From: Ctenosaura bakeri
Taxonomy: Eukaryota > Chordata > Lepidosauria > Squamata > Iguanidae
NCBI GenBank assembly: GCA_948474755.1
Contig: CAOLHI010001812.1
Coordinates: forward strand, 434,001-498,000
Direction of reading: 5' to 3'
DNA length: 64,000 bases
The notes under the pieces: generated by a model
The model's input: the letters and a program-made list of their open reading frames with translations, nothing else
The model's database searches: none
What the model was told of the DNA's origin: nothing
Program-made: the position numbers and the translations under genes
In this document: one piece after another, positions 10,740-23,728 of the stretch
How positions within the stretch are numbered: the stretch's first letter is position 1
Layout of the letters: the number at the start of each line of letters is the position of its first letter

Positions 10740-13700
10740 AAAGTTACCAAGGATTAAGAGTTGTGCTTCAATGGGGATTTTCTGGTCCTGTGTTTCTCTA
10801 TATACTGCACATTACACTCAGCTTTCTGTATTGTCTCTTCAATCAAGCTTTTTTTTTTTAACAAAACACTTAAGTGATTAATCTATTCTAAAGTGACTAG
10901 GAACTACAGTTTTCTCCTATCCCTGGGCTATCTAAACTGGATCATTTACATGAGCTACTGTCTTGAAGTTCCAAATAGATGTTCCTTTTAGAAGTGCCTA
11001 AGGCATGTTTATCCTTCAATAGAAATTTATTTTGCTATGATTTATCTTGCCTCAGAATGTTACTCTCATCAGTCCACTAAAGCCGGGCATAGAAGGAGGA
11101 ATGAAAAGCCAGAAGGATATAGAAGTGTCAGTTAATTTTATATTGACTTGAACTCCAACATTTGTCTGTACAAAGTGAATCCAGATGGTTAAAGATGTTA
11201 CTGAACTTGTGAAACATTTTGTAGCAAAATAGTATCTAGGCCTACCTTTTCCAACCTAATGTCTTCCTGAGATTTTGCACTACAACTCCTTATCAGCCCC
11301 ATGAGCATGCCCAGTGGTCAGAGATGACGAGAGCTGTTCTGCAAAACATCCAGAAGGTATTATGTTTGAAAACTTTGATTCTAGGAATACACAGCCAGGG
11401 TAGAGAAATGGAATATTGAACTGGAAACAAAGAGATCCAGATTCTAATCCCCATTCATCTATGAGACTGATAGGTAGCGCTCCCTGCTGAGGACTGTTTA
11501 TCAAATGAGGAGCAGGCTTTACTTTGCCAGCATGCTGAGCAAGAGACCGGGCACTCACCTACTGAGACAACCAAAGACTAGGCAGATCTGCTTCTGTAGG
11601 GTAAGAGAGCTCAGGATTAGAACAGGATAGGGGACAACCATCCAGTCCCTGAGAAGCGTATAGGCAAAAGTGGCTAGCCCAAACTCTTCCAGTCAGATGC
11701 AGTGTGTGGTTACAATCGAGGTTTGCTTAAGAGGAGGCATCTAGGAATGACATACTTAATACAGCTGGACAGTTGGGTAGGACTAGGAATCCTAGCTTTA
11801 TAAGCTTTGTCCAGCATTGGAGACAGCACTAGTCTTGAGGTATATCTCTGTTGGAAATTTTTGACTGCTGTTTATGGGGCTGGATTGTTTATGCCTGTTT
11901 GCTGCTGAATCGTTTGGAACTTTCATGTTGAATTACTGCCTAGCTCTGGATCTTGGACTGTTCTCTGCATATGCTTTTCACCCTCTTCTCCTTACAACAT
12001 TCCCAACTTCCCAGTAACTGACAGCTCCCACACTCCTGACTCCAGCTCCAGCTTTCTTGTACTGGAACAGTACCTGAAGTAAGAGCAGGCCTTTTCTCAG
12101 TCTAAACTACCTCAAAGGGTTGTTGTGAGAATAAAACCTAGAACCTGGGTGTCTAGAAGAAAGGTGTATTTTTTTTTTAGAGGTCCTGACATACTGCTCC
12201 TAGGTTTTAATCTGTATTGGTTGTTAATCTTGTTATGAGATAATTTGAGTCTCACTTCTGGAAGAAAAGTATGGAATCAATAAAATCAATAAATAATGAA
12301 AAGTGATTTTAAAAAATTATGCCTGGATTCAGATGTTTATATACACCAGTATGATGGCTACAGAATTCAAGAGCCTTATCAGACCACTCTTTTATGCCAC
12401 ATTATTCCATTCAAATTCTACTCCAGCCATTCTTATGAGAGTAGCTGATTGTTAAGTAGCTCTCTATCACACCCTTTCCACATTTGCACTTTAATAACAG
12501 CATTTACAGGGTTTGCTTATCCACATTAAGATGCCATTACAGACACCTATAACCCACCCCTTGCTTCTGTGATTGGTTCATGTAGCTGTAATTGCACCAT
12601 GATGTCACAACGCTATGATGGAAAGAAGCGCTATGAGATATCCACACCCCACCAGGTTACTGAATTGTTGCATGAAAAAGGGTCATTAATAGATTATTTC
12701 CACTGTGAAAAATAACATGTTGTCAACAACTCTGCAACATGACACAACACAACGACATTGTGCAATAAGGCTGAAGCAAAAGTGGGACTAATGCATCGCT
12801 ATGACGGTATAACACCACAGGTGATAAAGCTCTGTGTCTGCAATCTAAACTATCTTATTTGAGAATAAGTCCTATTGAACTGAGTAGGCTTCACGCTCTG
12901 AGTACAAACATGTCCAGGATTGTGTTGTGAATCAAAATAAGCCTGGTCTCATTCACAAGCAGAGTCTGGAAGCAACATGCTACAACTAATTATTTCCTCC
13001 ATAAGTCATTACTTTTTGGAAGGATGGAGTCATGACAATCCTTTTGTGAAATAATACATTGACAATTAATAGACAAACCCATTTTTCTGAATGATGTCAT
13101 TGCTATTTTTAGTGTAACAAACATTTACTTGTTTCAGAAACTTTGGGGGGACCATTTAATGAGATTTGAGACCATTTATTTTCAAATGTATTTTTGGGAA
13201 ATAGTAACATAAAGGAAAAAATGATGTTATTAAAACACAACAAACTTGTTGCTCTTAAAGCAATGAGAATAACTACTATAGCACTGGAGGGATATAAGTA
13301 ATGCTTAATATGTTACTTTCTAAAAATTTTGTTCAAAGCTCTGTTCACCAGTATTAAAAAGTCATTCTAGTGTGGTTCTCTCTGGCCTGTGAAGTCATTT
13401 TGAATAGCCTCTGAGCTGTGACATATGTCAACATCAGTTCCCATGTCAGAATCTTAATATGAGCAATCTTGTCTTCCCTGATTTAAAATGCCACAAGATT
13501 GTTTGAACTCCCACATTTTTTCCTCTGTACAAAATGGAACGGGATGGTTGAAAGGCATTCATTGTCCTTGCATAGCCTTCCATGCTAAGGAATGATCACA
13601 GCATACACTTAAAACAGGTTGTCTAGGAAACCAGAGCTAGAGTTGCTATTCCAGACATGGACCTGAGCAAATATACATTCACTGAGTACAGCAAAGCTAC

Positions 13701-14060
13701 AAGTATATCTTGAAGTTATCTTTAAGCCAAGTGGGAAATGTTAAAATAACAAAGCTTCAGACTAAGCATTTATTTGCAGCCAGGCTTTCCAAATGTGAAA
13801 GAGGAATTCCATCTGCCAAGGTAGTTTGGAAGCACCAGATTAGGCACGAGAGGGAAGAGGGTTCAGATAAGGTCTAATTGCAACTGAATTGTTTACAGCC
13901 TCTTGGTCCCACTTTATGCCTTGCCTAAACATTGTTCAGACCTCCATAATTAGACAGTGCTACTTCTTGCCATATCTCTCGTGCTTTGACCTGGCTATCT
14001 TCAATAGCAGACAAGAAGTACTTCATAAACATTGAGTTCCTTGTGATTAACTCATCCCTC
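10740..14060. other. Unique intergenic DNA, no gene seen
   Basis: No open frame with protein-family features, no splice-flanked exon and no clear element was found. A tail-like fragment CTCAAAGGGTTGTTGTGAGA at 12112-12150 may belong to the third SINE family. 12530-12840 is unlike its surroundings (several CAACA/CGCTATGA words) but unclassified. Confidence 0.5.
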
Positions 14061-14063
14061 CAG

Positions 14064-14330
14064 TTGTTGTTATTGTGAGCCTTCAAGTCATTTCTGACTT
14101 ATGGCAACCCTAAGATGAACTTATCATGGGGTTCTCTCAGCAAGATTTGTTCAGAGGGGATTTGCCTTTGCCTTCCTCTGAGGCTGGGAGCATGTTTTGC
14201 CCAAAGTCATCTAATGGATTTCTATGGCTAAGTGGGGATTCGAACCCTGGTCTTCAGAGTCACAGTCCACTATGGCTCAGGAGACTGCCCTTTGCAGCAA
14301 CACTGTGCTCAAAACACCACGCTGGCTCTC
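14064..14330 (-). mobile_element. tRNA-derived (Sauria-type) SINE
   Basis: Read on the minus strand, the head includes the complement of GGGGATTCGAACCCTGGTCT and the tail the complement of GTGAGCCTTCAAGTCATTTC. This is a near full-length copy with an extra short stretch in the head region. Confidence 0.8.
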
Positions 14331-14334
14331 AACC

Positions 14335-16225
14335 TCCCTCCAATAATGGAGGTATAATTAGATTTCATAGTAACTGCACCTTAATAAGGGACAACTGTAC
14401 TTTTTCTGTAGTATAACTGTGTTAGTTACTTTGTAGTGACAAAGAGTGTGCAGCTCACCACATGCTGCAGAAGCACCTTTTCTTGGGTCAAGAAGTAACA
14501 TGAAGGTCCAGCCTTGAACCAGAGATGAAGAATGTTGTTATTGGACCTCAATTCCATTAGCCTGAATAACCAATGGTGAGGGGTGATAAGAGCTGCAGTC
14601 CCACAACATGCGAAGGGAAGTCATATATTCCCTGTTCCCATTTAATCCCTTCCATCTGTCACTCTGCCCACTTTTCTAGTTGCTCACCCATTGTCAGATC
14701 TGACTCTGACTTGGCCTGTCACTTTATAGACCCTTTATCAGTCCTACCTTTCTGCTTCAGAACAATGCCCATGGGTACTAGGAATCAAAATAAATCACAA
14801 CAAATTTTTTAAAATAATAAAACCATTCCTTAGAGGGAGAAAAAAAAAGACACAACAGTCCAAGCATGGGACATGGGCATTTATTAAGGTATGGCCTGCT
14901 TGCAGGAGCTTTTGATTTTGTAGCTATTTGGGTGCACCTCCCACCACCTACGTAATGGTATCAGTTTGATACCACTTCAGCTGCCATGACTCAATTCATC
15001 TTATGGAACTCTGAGATCTGTAATTTGGTGAGATACTTAGAATTCTGTGCTAGAGAGGAATAGTGCCCACTCATCTGAACTACAGCACTGAAACTCCCTA
15101 GCAGGGAATTCTGAGTGCCTCACCAAAGTACAGATACCAGAAGCATGGATACACCTCTGGTCTGCAGTGAATCCCACTCCACCTGGGCTGAGACAGTCTA
15201 TAGACTGGGTGAAGAAGCTGATCTGTAGAAAGCTTGTATGTGTATTTCCCTTCTGTGCCACTGGCACAGAAGAACAACTTTGGACTGAGTTGCTCCCCCA
15301 CCCTTTCTGCATCTAGAGGTTTCTGTGAAGTGAGGAATTTTACTTACTGTTCTCATGTTCTCCCTCTGGTCTCTTGCCTTTCAGGTTCGTATCTGACTTG
15401 CCCAGACAATTTTTTTTTCAGTGCAGAACTGATCTTTTTAGATCTGGCATTGTGCCTCATTGTCAAACTGAATTTCCAAATTGGGATTTTTGTTAAAAAA
15501 AGGAAATATGACCTGTGAGTGGCAATTTGCATATTTCAAAGACTGAATGCCCATTTCACTGTGGGTGTCCTGTCCTCTTCTTTCTTGCAAGCCCTCCCCA
15601 ACTCTAAGAGGGTGCTTCTACTGAGGCAGGAAATTATAGATAGCTGAACAACAAGATACAATACCGCAAGAGGGTTTTAGAAGCACAGAAGCTCTGTTAC
15701 TGTAACAGTTCTTTGTGTGGGTTCTTTTATTATTATTATTTTTAAAGGTTGTTTGGCAGATAAGAGCACCTGGTGATGCAGTTCCAAATTGCTCTGTTAA
15801 AATAAAACATTCACATATTAACGTCTGCTGTAAAATAGGAGGAAAATGTAGTCTGGAGCTGAATGTTGAATGCAGTATGAGTCTCCCTCTATAATCATAC
15901 CCCACAAAGTCCAGTGGTCTAATTGGAGAAAAACCAAAGGTTTCTTACATTTCAGTCTGGTAAATAAATACTATTGAAGAGCATGCTGGAAGTAAGAGTA
16001 CTCTTAATTTTGCATGTTGGCTATTATTTTCCTTATTGTGATGTTTTTCACATTGCTCTTCATTTCAAGCATCTAATTTGGGAATATACCAGTAAGCCAC
16101 TGTTGGCATTGACTTCTTTGGCCAGAATTTATTGTACATCACAAGCATTGCAGCTGTGGACCTGTGGGCAAACCTCTCTAGTGATATGTGGCAAGTTGTT
16201 TACTAAATATATCTTATTTATAGTT
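14335..16225. other. Unique intergenic DNA, no gene seen
   Basis: Short overlapping open frames occur on both strands but lack family features and third-position bias. No element was recognised. Confidence 0.5.
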
Positions 16226-16227
16226 TA

Positions 16228-16385
16228 TTTAAAGGCCCCTCCCTAAACTGCCAACCCCAGGATTCCATAGAATCTTCACAGCCAGCCAATCATATGAGGT
16301 CTTCTCACCTCACACAGCCAATCATATGAGGTCTTTGCCTGCCTGATGCAAACAGACAGACAAACTCACAAACTTCCAGACAAGC
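16228..16385. repeat. Dispersed repeat related to 27866-27990 (opposite orientation)
   Basis: The stretch AACCCCAGGATTCCATAGAA, then AGCCAATCATATGAGGTCTT and GCCTGCCTGATGCAAACAGA, is the reverse complement of 27866-27965 with few mismatches. The AGCCAATCATATGAGGTCT unit is duplicated in tandem here but single in the other copy. Confidence 0.6.
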
Positions 16386-17049
16386 ATTGACTTTTCTATA
16401 TATTATATTGTTTACTGCTGGTTTAGATCATTTGAAAGAGAGCTTCTGTACTGTTTTTTTGTTTCAGTATCTTTCTGTAAACAGAACCTAATTTTCTGGG
16501 AAGAGGGGAAAAAATTCAGTGGAGGGGAATGAAATAGGAAAATTAAAAAAACCTGTTGCTTAGAGTTCAATTGCAAGGCAAGCAGTGATAATATTTCAGT
16601 AGTGGTTTGTTGAGATTTCTTTTAAAACATGTAACTGTGGCAAGGTTATCAACAGCATGGATAAAATTTTGCCTCCTTAATTTCTGGTTGCCACGATGCT
16701 GTTAAATTAGGAATGTGGCTCTTAACAAAGAAAGTGGGTAGCTCCAGTGGAACGTAGCAGGAGCTGAAATCAGATGTAGAATTTTCTGCAGCCTAATGCA
16801 AAATTTTAACTGTTGTCATTGTTCAAACTGATGACTGGCTTAGAATGAACTCAAACTAGAAATAATACTGTTGCTGCCCTTCTGCAGTGGTATCATCAGG
16901 ATTGTACTTTGGAGCAGAACTATACAATAGAGTGAGAAGGAGCACCGCATACACACACATACACATGGCAGAGTTATCTTGCCACATTTTGAAGTAATAC
17001 ACTTGCCATCTATAGAGAGAGACAAGTAAGACCACTGTATGAAGTCTAA

Positions 17050-17236
17050 GGCCTTTTCTGCATTACACTATTATAGTGCTATTATTCCACTTTCAACATC
17101 CTATGGAATCCTGGGGTTAGGGAGGGGCATTTAGAATTCACAGCCAGAGAGCTCTTTGTCCTTAGTAAACTACAAGCCCCAGAATTCCACAGGACATTGA
17201 AAATGTAATAATAACACTATAACAGTAGAAATGGCC
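17050..17236. mobile_element. Foldback MITE with 3-bp target duplication TAA
   Basis: Ends are GGCCTTTTCTG and GAAATGGCC. The direct repeat TAA lies at 17047-17049 and 17237-17239. Arms carry the ATTCCACTTTCAACATCCTA core and its complement. A TWA-type triplet TSD fits PIF/Harbinger-related MITEs. Confidence 0.8.
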
Positions 17237-17244
17237 TAAAATTG

Positions 17245-20090
17245 GTTAAGTGAAGCACTGCTTTTCCGTATGAGCATCAAAAAAATGCGGGGAAGCATTT
17301 CCACATGTGTTCTATACTCAGGCATCTCAAGCTATCTGATCTGGGAGACTGGTAATTTTCCCCCAAGGTGCCAGCGACCTGTATCATATTTGTGCTCATT
17401 GGTTACAGTTTGTTTCTCTTCTCAAAACTTGCCAGACAGAGGCAGCCAATGCCATTGGCACCAGTCCAGGCACCACCACTTTGGATAAAACTGTTTAACA
17501 TTATATAGGACACAGCATTTTGGAGAATTTGTCTTGAGCCTAGTTTCAGAAAACTTTTGTACTCATCAATAGTTTTGAAAGGCTTTTCCTAAGTACCGAG
17601 GTCTTCTCTGAAGGAGGCAGAGCAAACTCAGATCTTCAGGCAGCGAGGCTTTACTTTAAATCCTAAACCAACAGGAAACTGGCCTTAGAAGGAACAGGTA
17701 CTGTGTGCAAGCATTGATTTTGTGGGTGGATGTGCTGCCAGGTTGTGTTATTACCCAGTCATCTCTGAAAACAGCAGCACTATTTCCGGTTCAGGAATAG
17801 TAAAGCATAATAATATACAGTTTTAATGGATGATAGCTTTAAGTAAACTAAGGTTTAAAAAAAGACAGGAAGGACATGTGACATCTGCAACAAAATTTTG
17901 CAGTGGTAAAGAGCTGCTGTCAGAATTCCACCCAGTCGTCTATATCTTCTTCCAGGAGTAAATATGAAAGTAAATACAGTCATCAGGCTCACCACTCACT
18001 GGGAAAACAGCAATGCCATGTTTTATGGTGTTCTGTGAACTTAGATCTGTTACTATGGAAACAAGTTTGACAAAGTGGAATATGTAAGATCATTTGCAGG
18101 CAACATTCTGAAGAAGAGGAATCCCTGAATGTACTATTGCTGTCTCCCTTAAAAGGAAAAAAAAAATCAAAATCATCAATGATAACCCACATTCTTTTTC
18201 AGAATCCATTATTCTGGCCAGCATGGATTCGACCTCACAGAATTTGGGATCCTAGGAATAAAGCTTGGTACAATTCTACGTGGTAAACAGTGATCAATAA
18301 TTACAGTCAAAATGCCTGTTTAGATATAAAATACATAGCCTTGTGACATCTTCAAGACAGCAAGATTTATTTGGCATAAGCTTTCGTGGACTCCTGTATG
18401 TTCCATCAGGTGTGCAATGAAGTGACATAATGTAGCTGATGAAGTGGGCCAGAGCCCAAGAAAGGTTCCACCAAAAAAAAAGTTTATTGTCTTTAAGGGG
18501 CCCTAAGCCACTTTTTCTCCTAGAGCACAACTGTCCAGTCAAAGTTCTACTGATTTAATAAGAGAAGCTGTAAAGGGCAGGGCAATACCTTTTAACTAGA
18601 TGTTGTAACAAACCTGCTAGGCAGTCTTAGCTTAGTGCTAAAAGGGGTTGAGACCACCACAGTGGGTGAGACAACCAGAAGTGAGTCTAAAGAGAAGGTA
18701 TCAAGGGTGATCTGTCAGAATCCAAGTGAGAACTTCGAGTTGCAGGCCCTTCTTTGTTGTTGTTTTTTTTTGTTCCCAGACCAGAAAGACAGCAGGATGT
18801 GTGCCTGGCACACTCACAACTGAGTGACTAAAGTTGCTGACTAGAGGCCATTTGATCTAGGGATCCCTGGAATGGGAACCAGCAGATAAGTGGAGAAAAT
18901 ATGTTTTATTCAGTGTAATCAGGTTTTTGGCTTCCTTGCAATGTTTGTGTTTATGTGGCTTGGACATATTGACTACCATCCTGTTAGCGATTTATGCTAA
19001 TATAAGTAACTTTTTTGATTGGAGGGTAGTGGTGGCAGGGGGAAAAACAGCAAGAGCTATCCCCATCAGGAGATAAAGCTGCCCAACCAGCTCCCTGGCA
19101 GCTCAGGGGTCAGCAGGACTATTCTAGGGTGTAAGGAACATTTCCACCACATTTTGTGTCCCCTCTGGGCCATTTTAGGTACAGGAGATGCCTTTCGAGA
19201 AAAAGAAGTAACCCTGAAGTCATTTCCAGTTCACTTGCTGTTTGTAAAAGGGCCTCTCCTGGGCCTAAAATAGTATAGGGTGGTTGTGGCAGATTGCCCC
19301 TCACAACTGGTAGGGAACATCCTGGGGTGAACAGGTTTTTTGAGAAAAAGTTCAAACATTTTTTTACTCCTGTGCAGCCACAGAGGGCGCAAAAATGGCC
19401 CTCGGGGCTGCATGCGGCTCATGGGCCACACCTTGCCTACCTTTACAATAGATCATTGTGTTACTCTGAGGTTTATTTATTTGTTTATTGCATTTATGTG
19501 CCACCTTTCTCCCAGAGTGGGACCCAAGGCTGCTTCCAGAACTGTCGATTTTTAAAAATTTACAATAAAATTTAAAAATTTAAACAGCATGAAATCATTT
19601 TAAAAACATACCAAAGTTTTTAAAACATCCCAACAAAAATAAAATGGTTGTTCATAACAACCAGCAATGTAAGATCCAATGTAACTTTTTCTTTTAGAAT
19701 AAAGGCTCCTTTGAACTGAGAAAGAAGTCTCTGTTGAGATGCCTTATTCCACAAGCCCATGACTTGGGGGAGGTCGTAACTGCATTCAGCTGCTGAAGGA
19801 TCCGAGGTGCAGAATGTGAGAAGGCCCCCAACAATGGAGAAAGGCCCCAACTTCTTTTTGGGTGTCAGGGGAGAAGAAAATAGGACTGGTGGCAGCCTGA
19901 ACAGTTCAAAGGCAGGCGAATCTGTACCCTGGGATGAAAGAGTTAAATCCAGGAACTAAAGAAAGGGTTTGGAAGAATTTTGCAGGGCTGCACTACCTAC
20001 ACTCAAAGAGTTGGATGTTGAAACAGTCTTGACATGTATGTGCATAAAATCCGCCGGCTAACAAATGATGATGATTACTGTTACCCTTAT
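17245..20090. other. Intergenic DNA, few recognisable elements
   Basis: Besides the Penelope-like termini at 18343, there is one stretch at 19350-19445 (GGGGCTGCATGCGGCTCATG) resembling a hAT terminus, and a LINE-like GCCACCTTTCTCCCAGAGTG at 19500. Nothing coding was seen. Confidence 0.45.
18343..18512. repeat. Two Penelope-like termini arranged as an inverted pair
   Basis: The left part has TTGGCATAAGCTTTCGTGGA and CCATCAGGTG. The right part has GCTGATGAAGTGGGCC and TTATTGTCTTTAAGGGGCCC, the same terminal motif in reverse complement. No coding core lies between them. Confidence 0.6.
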
Positions 20091-20094
20091 TATC

Positions 20095-20515
20095 ATTATA
20101 ATAATCAACTACTTTATTTAAACCCTGCCTTTGTCCTAAAACCCATACTCCAGACAGCTTACAAATTAAAATAAATACAATATAATTAAAATTTTAAAAA
20201 TAATATTAAAATAGAATTAAGATATTAAGATGTTGAAAACAAACAAATAACAATTACAAATGATAAAAAAGCAATTTAAAAACAATACAATCAATACAAT
20301 AACCTATTAAAAGCTCTTTCTTTAAAAGTTTCAGTTCTCAAAAGGCTGTTGGACTTTCACTTGCTGGCAGAAGGAAGCCCCCCAGGAAGGAGTTCCAGAG
20401 CCGAGGGGCAGACACCGAGAAAGCCCTGCCTCACATCCCCCAGCAGCCATACTTGGGAAGGTAGCTTGATTCAGGGAAGAGCCTCAGGGCCTAGGCAGGC
20501 TCATATGGAGGGCTA
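20095..20515 (+). repeat. LINE-like dispersed repeat (3' part)
   Basis: TTTAAACCCTGCCTTTGTCC, an AATAC-rich stretch and GGAGTTCCAGAGCCGAGGGG resemble a LINE/SINE 3' region abundant in lizards. I cannot assign the clade. Similar ACCCTGCTTTT/GCCACCTTTCTCCCAG heads appear near 19463 and 40960. Confidence 0.4.
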
Positions 20516-20554
20516 TGATTTCCCAAATGACCTAGACCTAATTCATATAGCAGA

Positions 20555-20897
20555 CCTTCCAATATTTCACAGATAAAACTGGGACATGTTTGTTTGAACA
20601 ACATCAAAGTGTGATCAAGATGGCAAAAATTATTAATGAGGAAGGACACACAAGCTAGGAGAGGCCACTGCAGTTTGCTTTTGCCTGACTCTAGAGGGAA
20701 AGGCAAGATTCTGCCCACTTCTCTCCTCTCCCCCCGCTGCATTTATTGCAAGCTTCTTTTGCGCTTCTTTGAGGACAAAGAAACAAAGCGGGAGAAGGAC
20801 AGACAAACAGAGACATTTTAAAAGCTGCAGAAGTAGAGAGATGACAGAGAATTAATTGGGACTGTCCCTGCAAATTGGGACAGTTGGAGGATATGAT
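20555..20897. repeat. hAT-like MITE or dispersed repeat, related to 59845-60160
   Basis: GGACACACAAGCTAGGAGAG, GACATTTTAAAAGCTGCAGA and GGGACTGTCCCTGCAAATTG recur in the same order at 59870-60150. The outer parts CCAATATTTCACAGATAAAACTGGGAC and GGGACTGTCCC...AATTGGGACAGTTGGAGG look like degenerate inverted termini. Confidence 0.6.
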
Positions 20898-21040
20898 ATA
20901 GGGGGTTGCAGAGGAAACAGACTGGCAGCCAGTGGAGCTATTTTAGCAAGGGCACTTCATACCAACCAAAGTTTCTGAACACTCTTTGGTGTTATCAACC
21001 CTAGATAAAATACTTAGAATAGCAAAGTCTCCATAATTTC

Positions 21041-21222
21041 CATTGTTGTTGTTATTCTGTACCTTCAAGTTGTTTATGATTTATGGCAACCCAAAGTGAA
21101 CCTTTCATAGGTTTTCTTGGCAAGATTTCTTCAGAGTGAGTTTGCCTTCCTTCCATGGCTGACCAGGAATTCAAATTCTGGTCTTCAGACTCATGCTTTA
21201 ATGCTCAAATAACTACACCAGT
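21041..21222 (-). mobile_element. tRNA-derived (Sauria-type) SINE
   Basis: The plus strand shows TTGTTGTTATTCTGTACCTTCAAG, TTCTTGGCAAGATTTCTTCA and CATGGCTGACCAGGAATTCA, the complement of tail and body. Confidence 0.75.
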
Positions 21223-21540
21223 TGTCTTTCCCATCATTTCCATGTGAAGCACAATATTTTCTGTTTCTAAGCAGCAATCTCCCTTGGAATGAGGTGTCTA
21301 GCCTAGATCTATTTAGTTGTGCAGCTGAGTGCAGGTTCCAAGGGAGCAAATAACTAGTCACATCTATCTGTTGGCTCTGCTCTGCAAAGCCTTGTTTGGC
21401 TAGGACTGAGTATCAGAAGAGAGAAGGCATCAAACAGGAGCTGGGATCCCATATACAGGGTCAGACACAGCAGAAAATGTCAAGTTCTTACATGACCAGC
21501 AAAAAGGAGGGTTCAGAATTATACTTGAAGAAAATGGTCT

Positions 21541-21993
21541 TGTCGGCTGCGTGCCTATAGCGAGCCTTATATCTGGGGTACTTGTTTAAACAAACAAGGA
21601 CCTCCAAAAAACCTCTGGCAATAAAACTACAGCCTAGAGGAAAAACAGCCACTTCAAACTGCAATAAAGAAAAAGTACAAAAGGTTTATTGCAGATAACA
21701 AGTTAAGACATTTAGCAAAACATGATAAAGTCAAACAGTAAAAACAGCAGAGCAATATACAAACCAACACAGCAAGGAGACACAAGGAAAGAAAGAGAAA
21801 GAGCAGTTTCTTCAAACTGCTTATATACACTCTACGCAGCTGTACATTATTACTCTACAAGTGCCTGAGTCAAACACATAAAATTAACATACAGCTGCGT
21901 AGCCTCATCTCACTCTACACCTTAATCTTAAAGGGCAAGAGCAGAAGAAGCAGCTCAGCATCAAGTAACACTAACCAATTACATATCTTGACA
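21541..21993 (-). mobile_element. Solo LTR, minus orientation (453 bp)
   Basis: On the plus strand it starts TGTCGG and ends TTGACA, so the termini are the TGTC/GACA inverted pair. The 5-bp direct repeat GGTCT flanks it at 21536-21540 and 21994-21998. Read on the minus strand it has a TATATA box (complement at 21822-21827) and then AATAAA (complement at 21685-21690), the order expected for U3-R-U5. A 5-bp TSD fits Ty3/gypsy or ERV-L-type elements. No internal coding sequence is next to it. Confidence 0.82.
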
Positions 21994-21999
21994 GGTCTA

Positions 22000-23075
22000 A
22001 CATAAGCAAGTAAGCAGGCAGCTGAACCACACAATGTAGTTGGGAATGAGACTCAATTGCCTTTGATCAACAAACTTGCAGAGATTGTGAGTCAGTCTTC
22101 ACTATGGTTAGGTCAGTAACACACAATTTCAGGCAGCATTTCAGAAAACTCAAGTGAATTGCTTGCTCCAAGAAGCTTGGAAGCTCAACTGGGGCCTGTT
22201 ATTCGTCTTGGGCAAGACTGCCTCTCCTAAGCTCTGCTGCTTCATGCAAAGTCTTAAAAGGAGAGGCCTTTGACCTGGAGCCCAGCATCACCTCATTGTC
22301 TCAGGGGCCCTGGCTGGGCCAAGAGGTAATAAATAAATGACTTTAATTAATAAACAAACACAAAAACAAACAGTACTCTTCTTCCTCTCCAAGAGCTTAT
22401 TGTCCTAACTCACATCCAGGTGATAGATAATTAACACAGAATCAGCTCAAAATACCAAAATTGCTCCCATGTTTCTAGGCTAATTTAACATTTACTCAAG
22501 TTGGAACACAGGAAAAAGTCTGCTCCTCTATGATTAAACCATGGATAACAGCATTTATATCCAAAATCAATCTGACTTTATATGCAGGCTAATGAAGACC
22601 TGTTGTTATTGAATGGATTGAACATATAATAATTAAATTAAAAAAAATAACGAATGACTGCTAATGCTCTTAGGAGCTGAGATCTGGGGAAATTAACAAT
22701 AGAAGAGAGGAGAAGATAGCTTTTAACTGACGGATGATAATGACCAATCACTTTTTCATTGTCCTATCTCTTCTGTGATGTCAGTGCCCCCATATCACAG
22801 TTGGATCTCTGATCAGTGCATAATTAAGAGTGAGTGGTAAAAAGTAATATAAAAGAAATCTCAAATGAAATAACAGCTAACCTTAACCAGAATGGATAAT
22901 ATGGAAATTCAGCTGAAGGTTTTAGGATTTCCACAAGCCATGAAGAAATCTAGACATTCACACTAACAGAACAAGCAAGACATTGTATAGAGGTATTCTG
23001 TATACTCTTCCTCCCAGTTATACCTCAACACAGTGGCAACTGGTGGCTTCCATGCTAGTGGTTTGGTGAGTTTCT
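22000..23075. other. Unique intergenic DNA right of the solo LTR
   Basis: No gene or element was recognised. Confidence 0.5.
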
Positions 23076-23078
23076 GGA

Positions 23079-23288
23079 GTCTCTTTCACACCACACTATC
23101 ATATTGCTATGATTCTGGTTTCACTGCCTGTGGGATCCTGGAGTTTGTAATTTGGTGAGGCACTAGAACTCTCTGGCTGAGGATTCTAAATTCCCCTCCC
23201 TAAGGTGCAAATCCTAGGATTTCATAGAATGGGACCATGATAGTTAAAGTGGGATCAAAGTACTGTAGCTGTGTAGTGTGAAAGGGCC
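23079..23288. mobile_element. Diverged foldback MITE
   Basis: Left end CTCTTTCACACCACACT and right end GTGTAGTGTGAAAGGGCC are inverted. The core motifs GGATCCTGGAGTTTGTAAT and CCTAGGATTTCATAGAA show the same family in an older subtype with GGGCCCTTTCACAC-like termini. Confidence 0.65.
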
Positions 23289-23599
23289 TCAAGTTTTATT
23301 CTGAACTTTAAAAGAGCACCAAACATAGGATTAGCACCTTGGATAGCTCCTTTAAACTTCAGAATAAAACCAAGAGCAGATTCACTATCCCATTCTCATG
23401 GGAGGCACTAGCTGCCTCCTCTCACATCATCATAACCATACTTTTAAGATTTAATGCAGAGCATGGAAAAGTTGCTTTTTTGGATGACAACTCCCAGAAT
23501 CTGTCAACCAGCATCTCTTGGACACTGGTCATGCTGTTTGGGATAGTCTGGGAGTTATAGCCCAAAATAATATTTCCAGGCCCATATCACATATGCAAA

Positions 23600-23728
23600 G
23601 ATGGGGATCAGGCAGCCTTCCAGATGTTATTGGTCTGCAAATCCCAGCCACCCAGCAGGCATAGGCAATGGTGAGGAATGCTGGGAATTACAGTCCAACA
23701 TCTGGAGGCCACATGATTCCCACCCCAT
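23600..23728. mobile_element. Small hairpin MITE (second palindromic family)
   Basis: CCTTCCAGATGTTATTGG with CTGCAAATCCCAGC on the left pairs with GCTGGGAATTACAGTCC and AACATCTGGAGGCC on the right, giving a stem of about 55 bp per arm. Confidence 0.6.
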
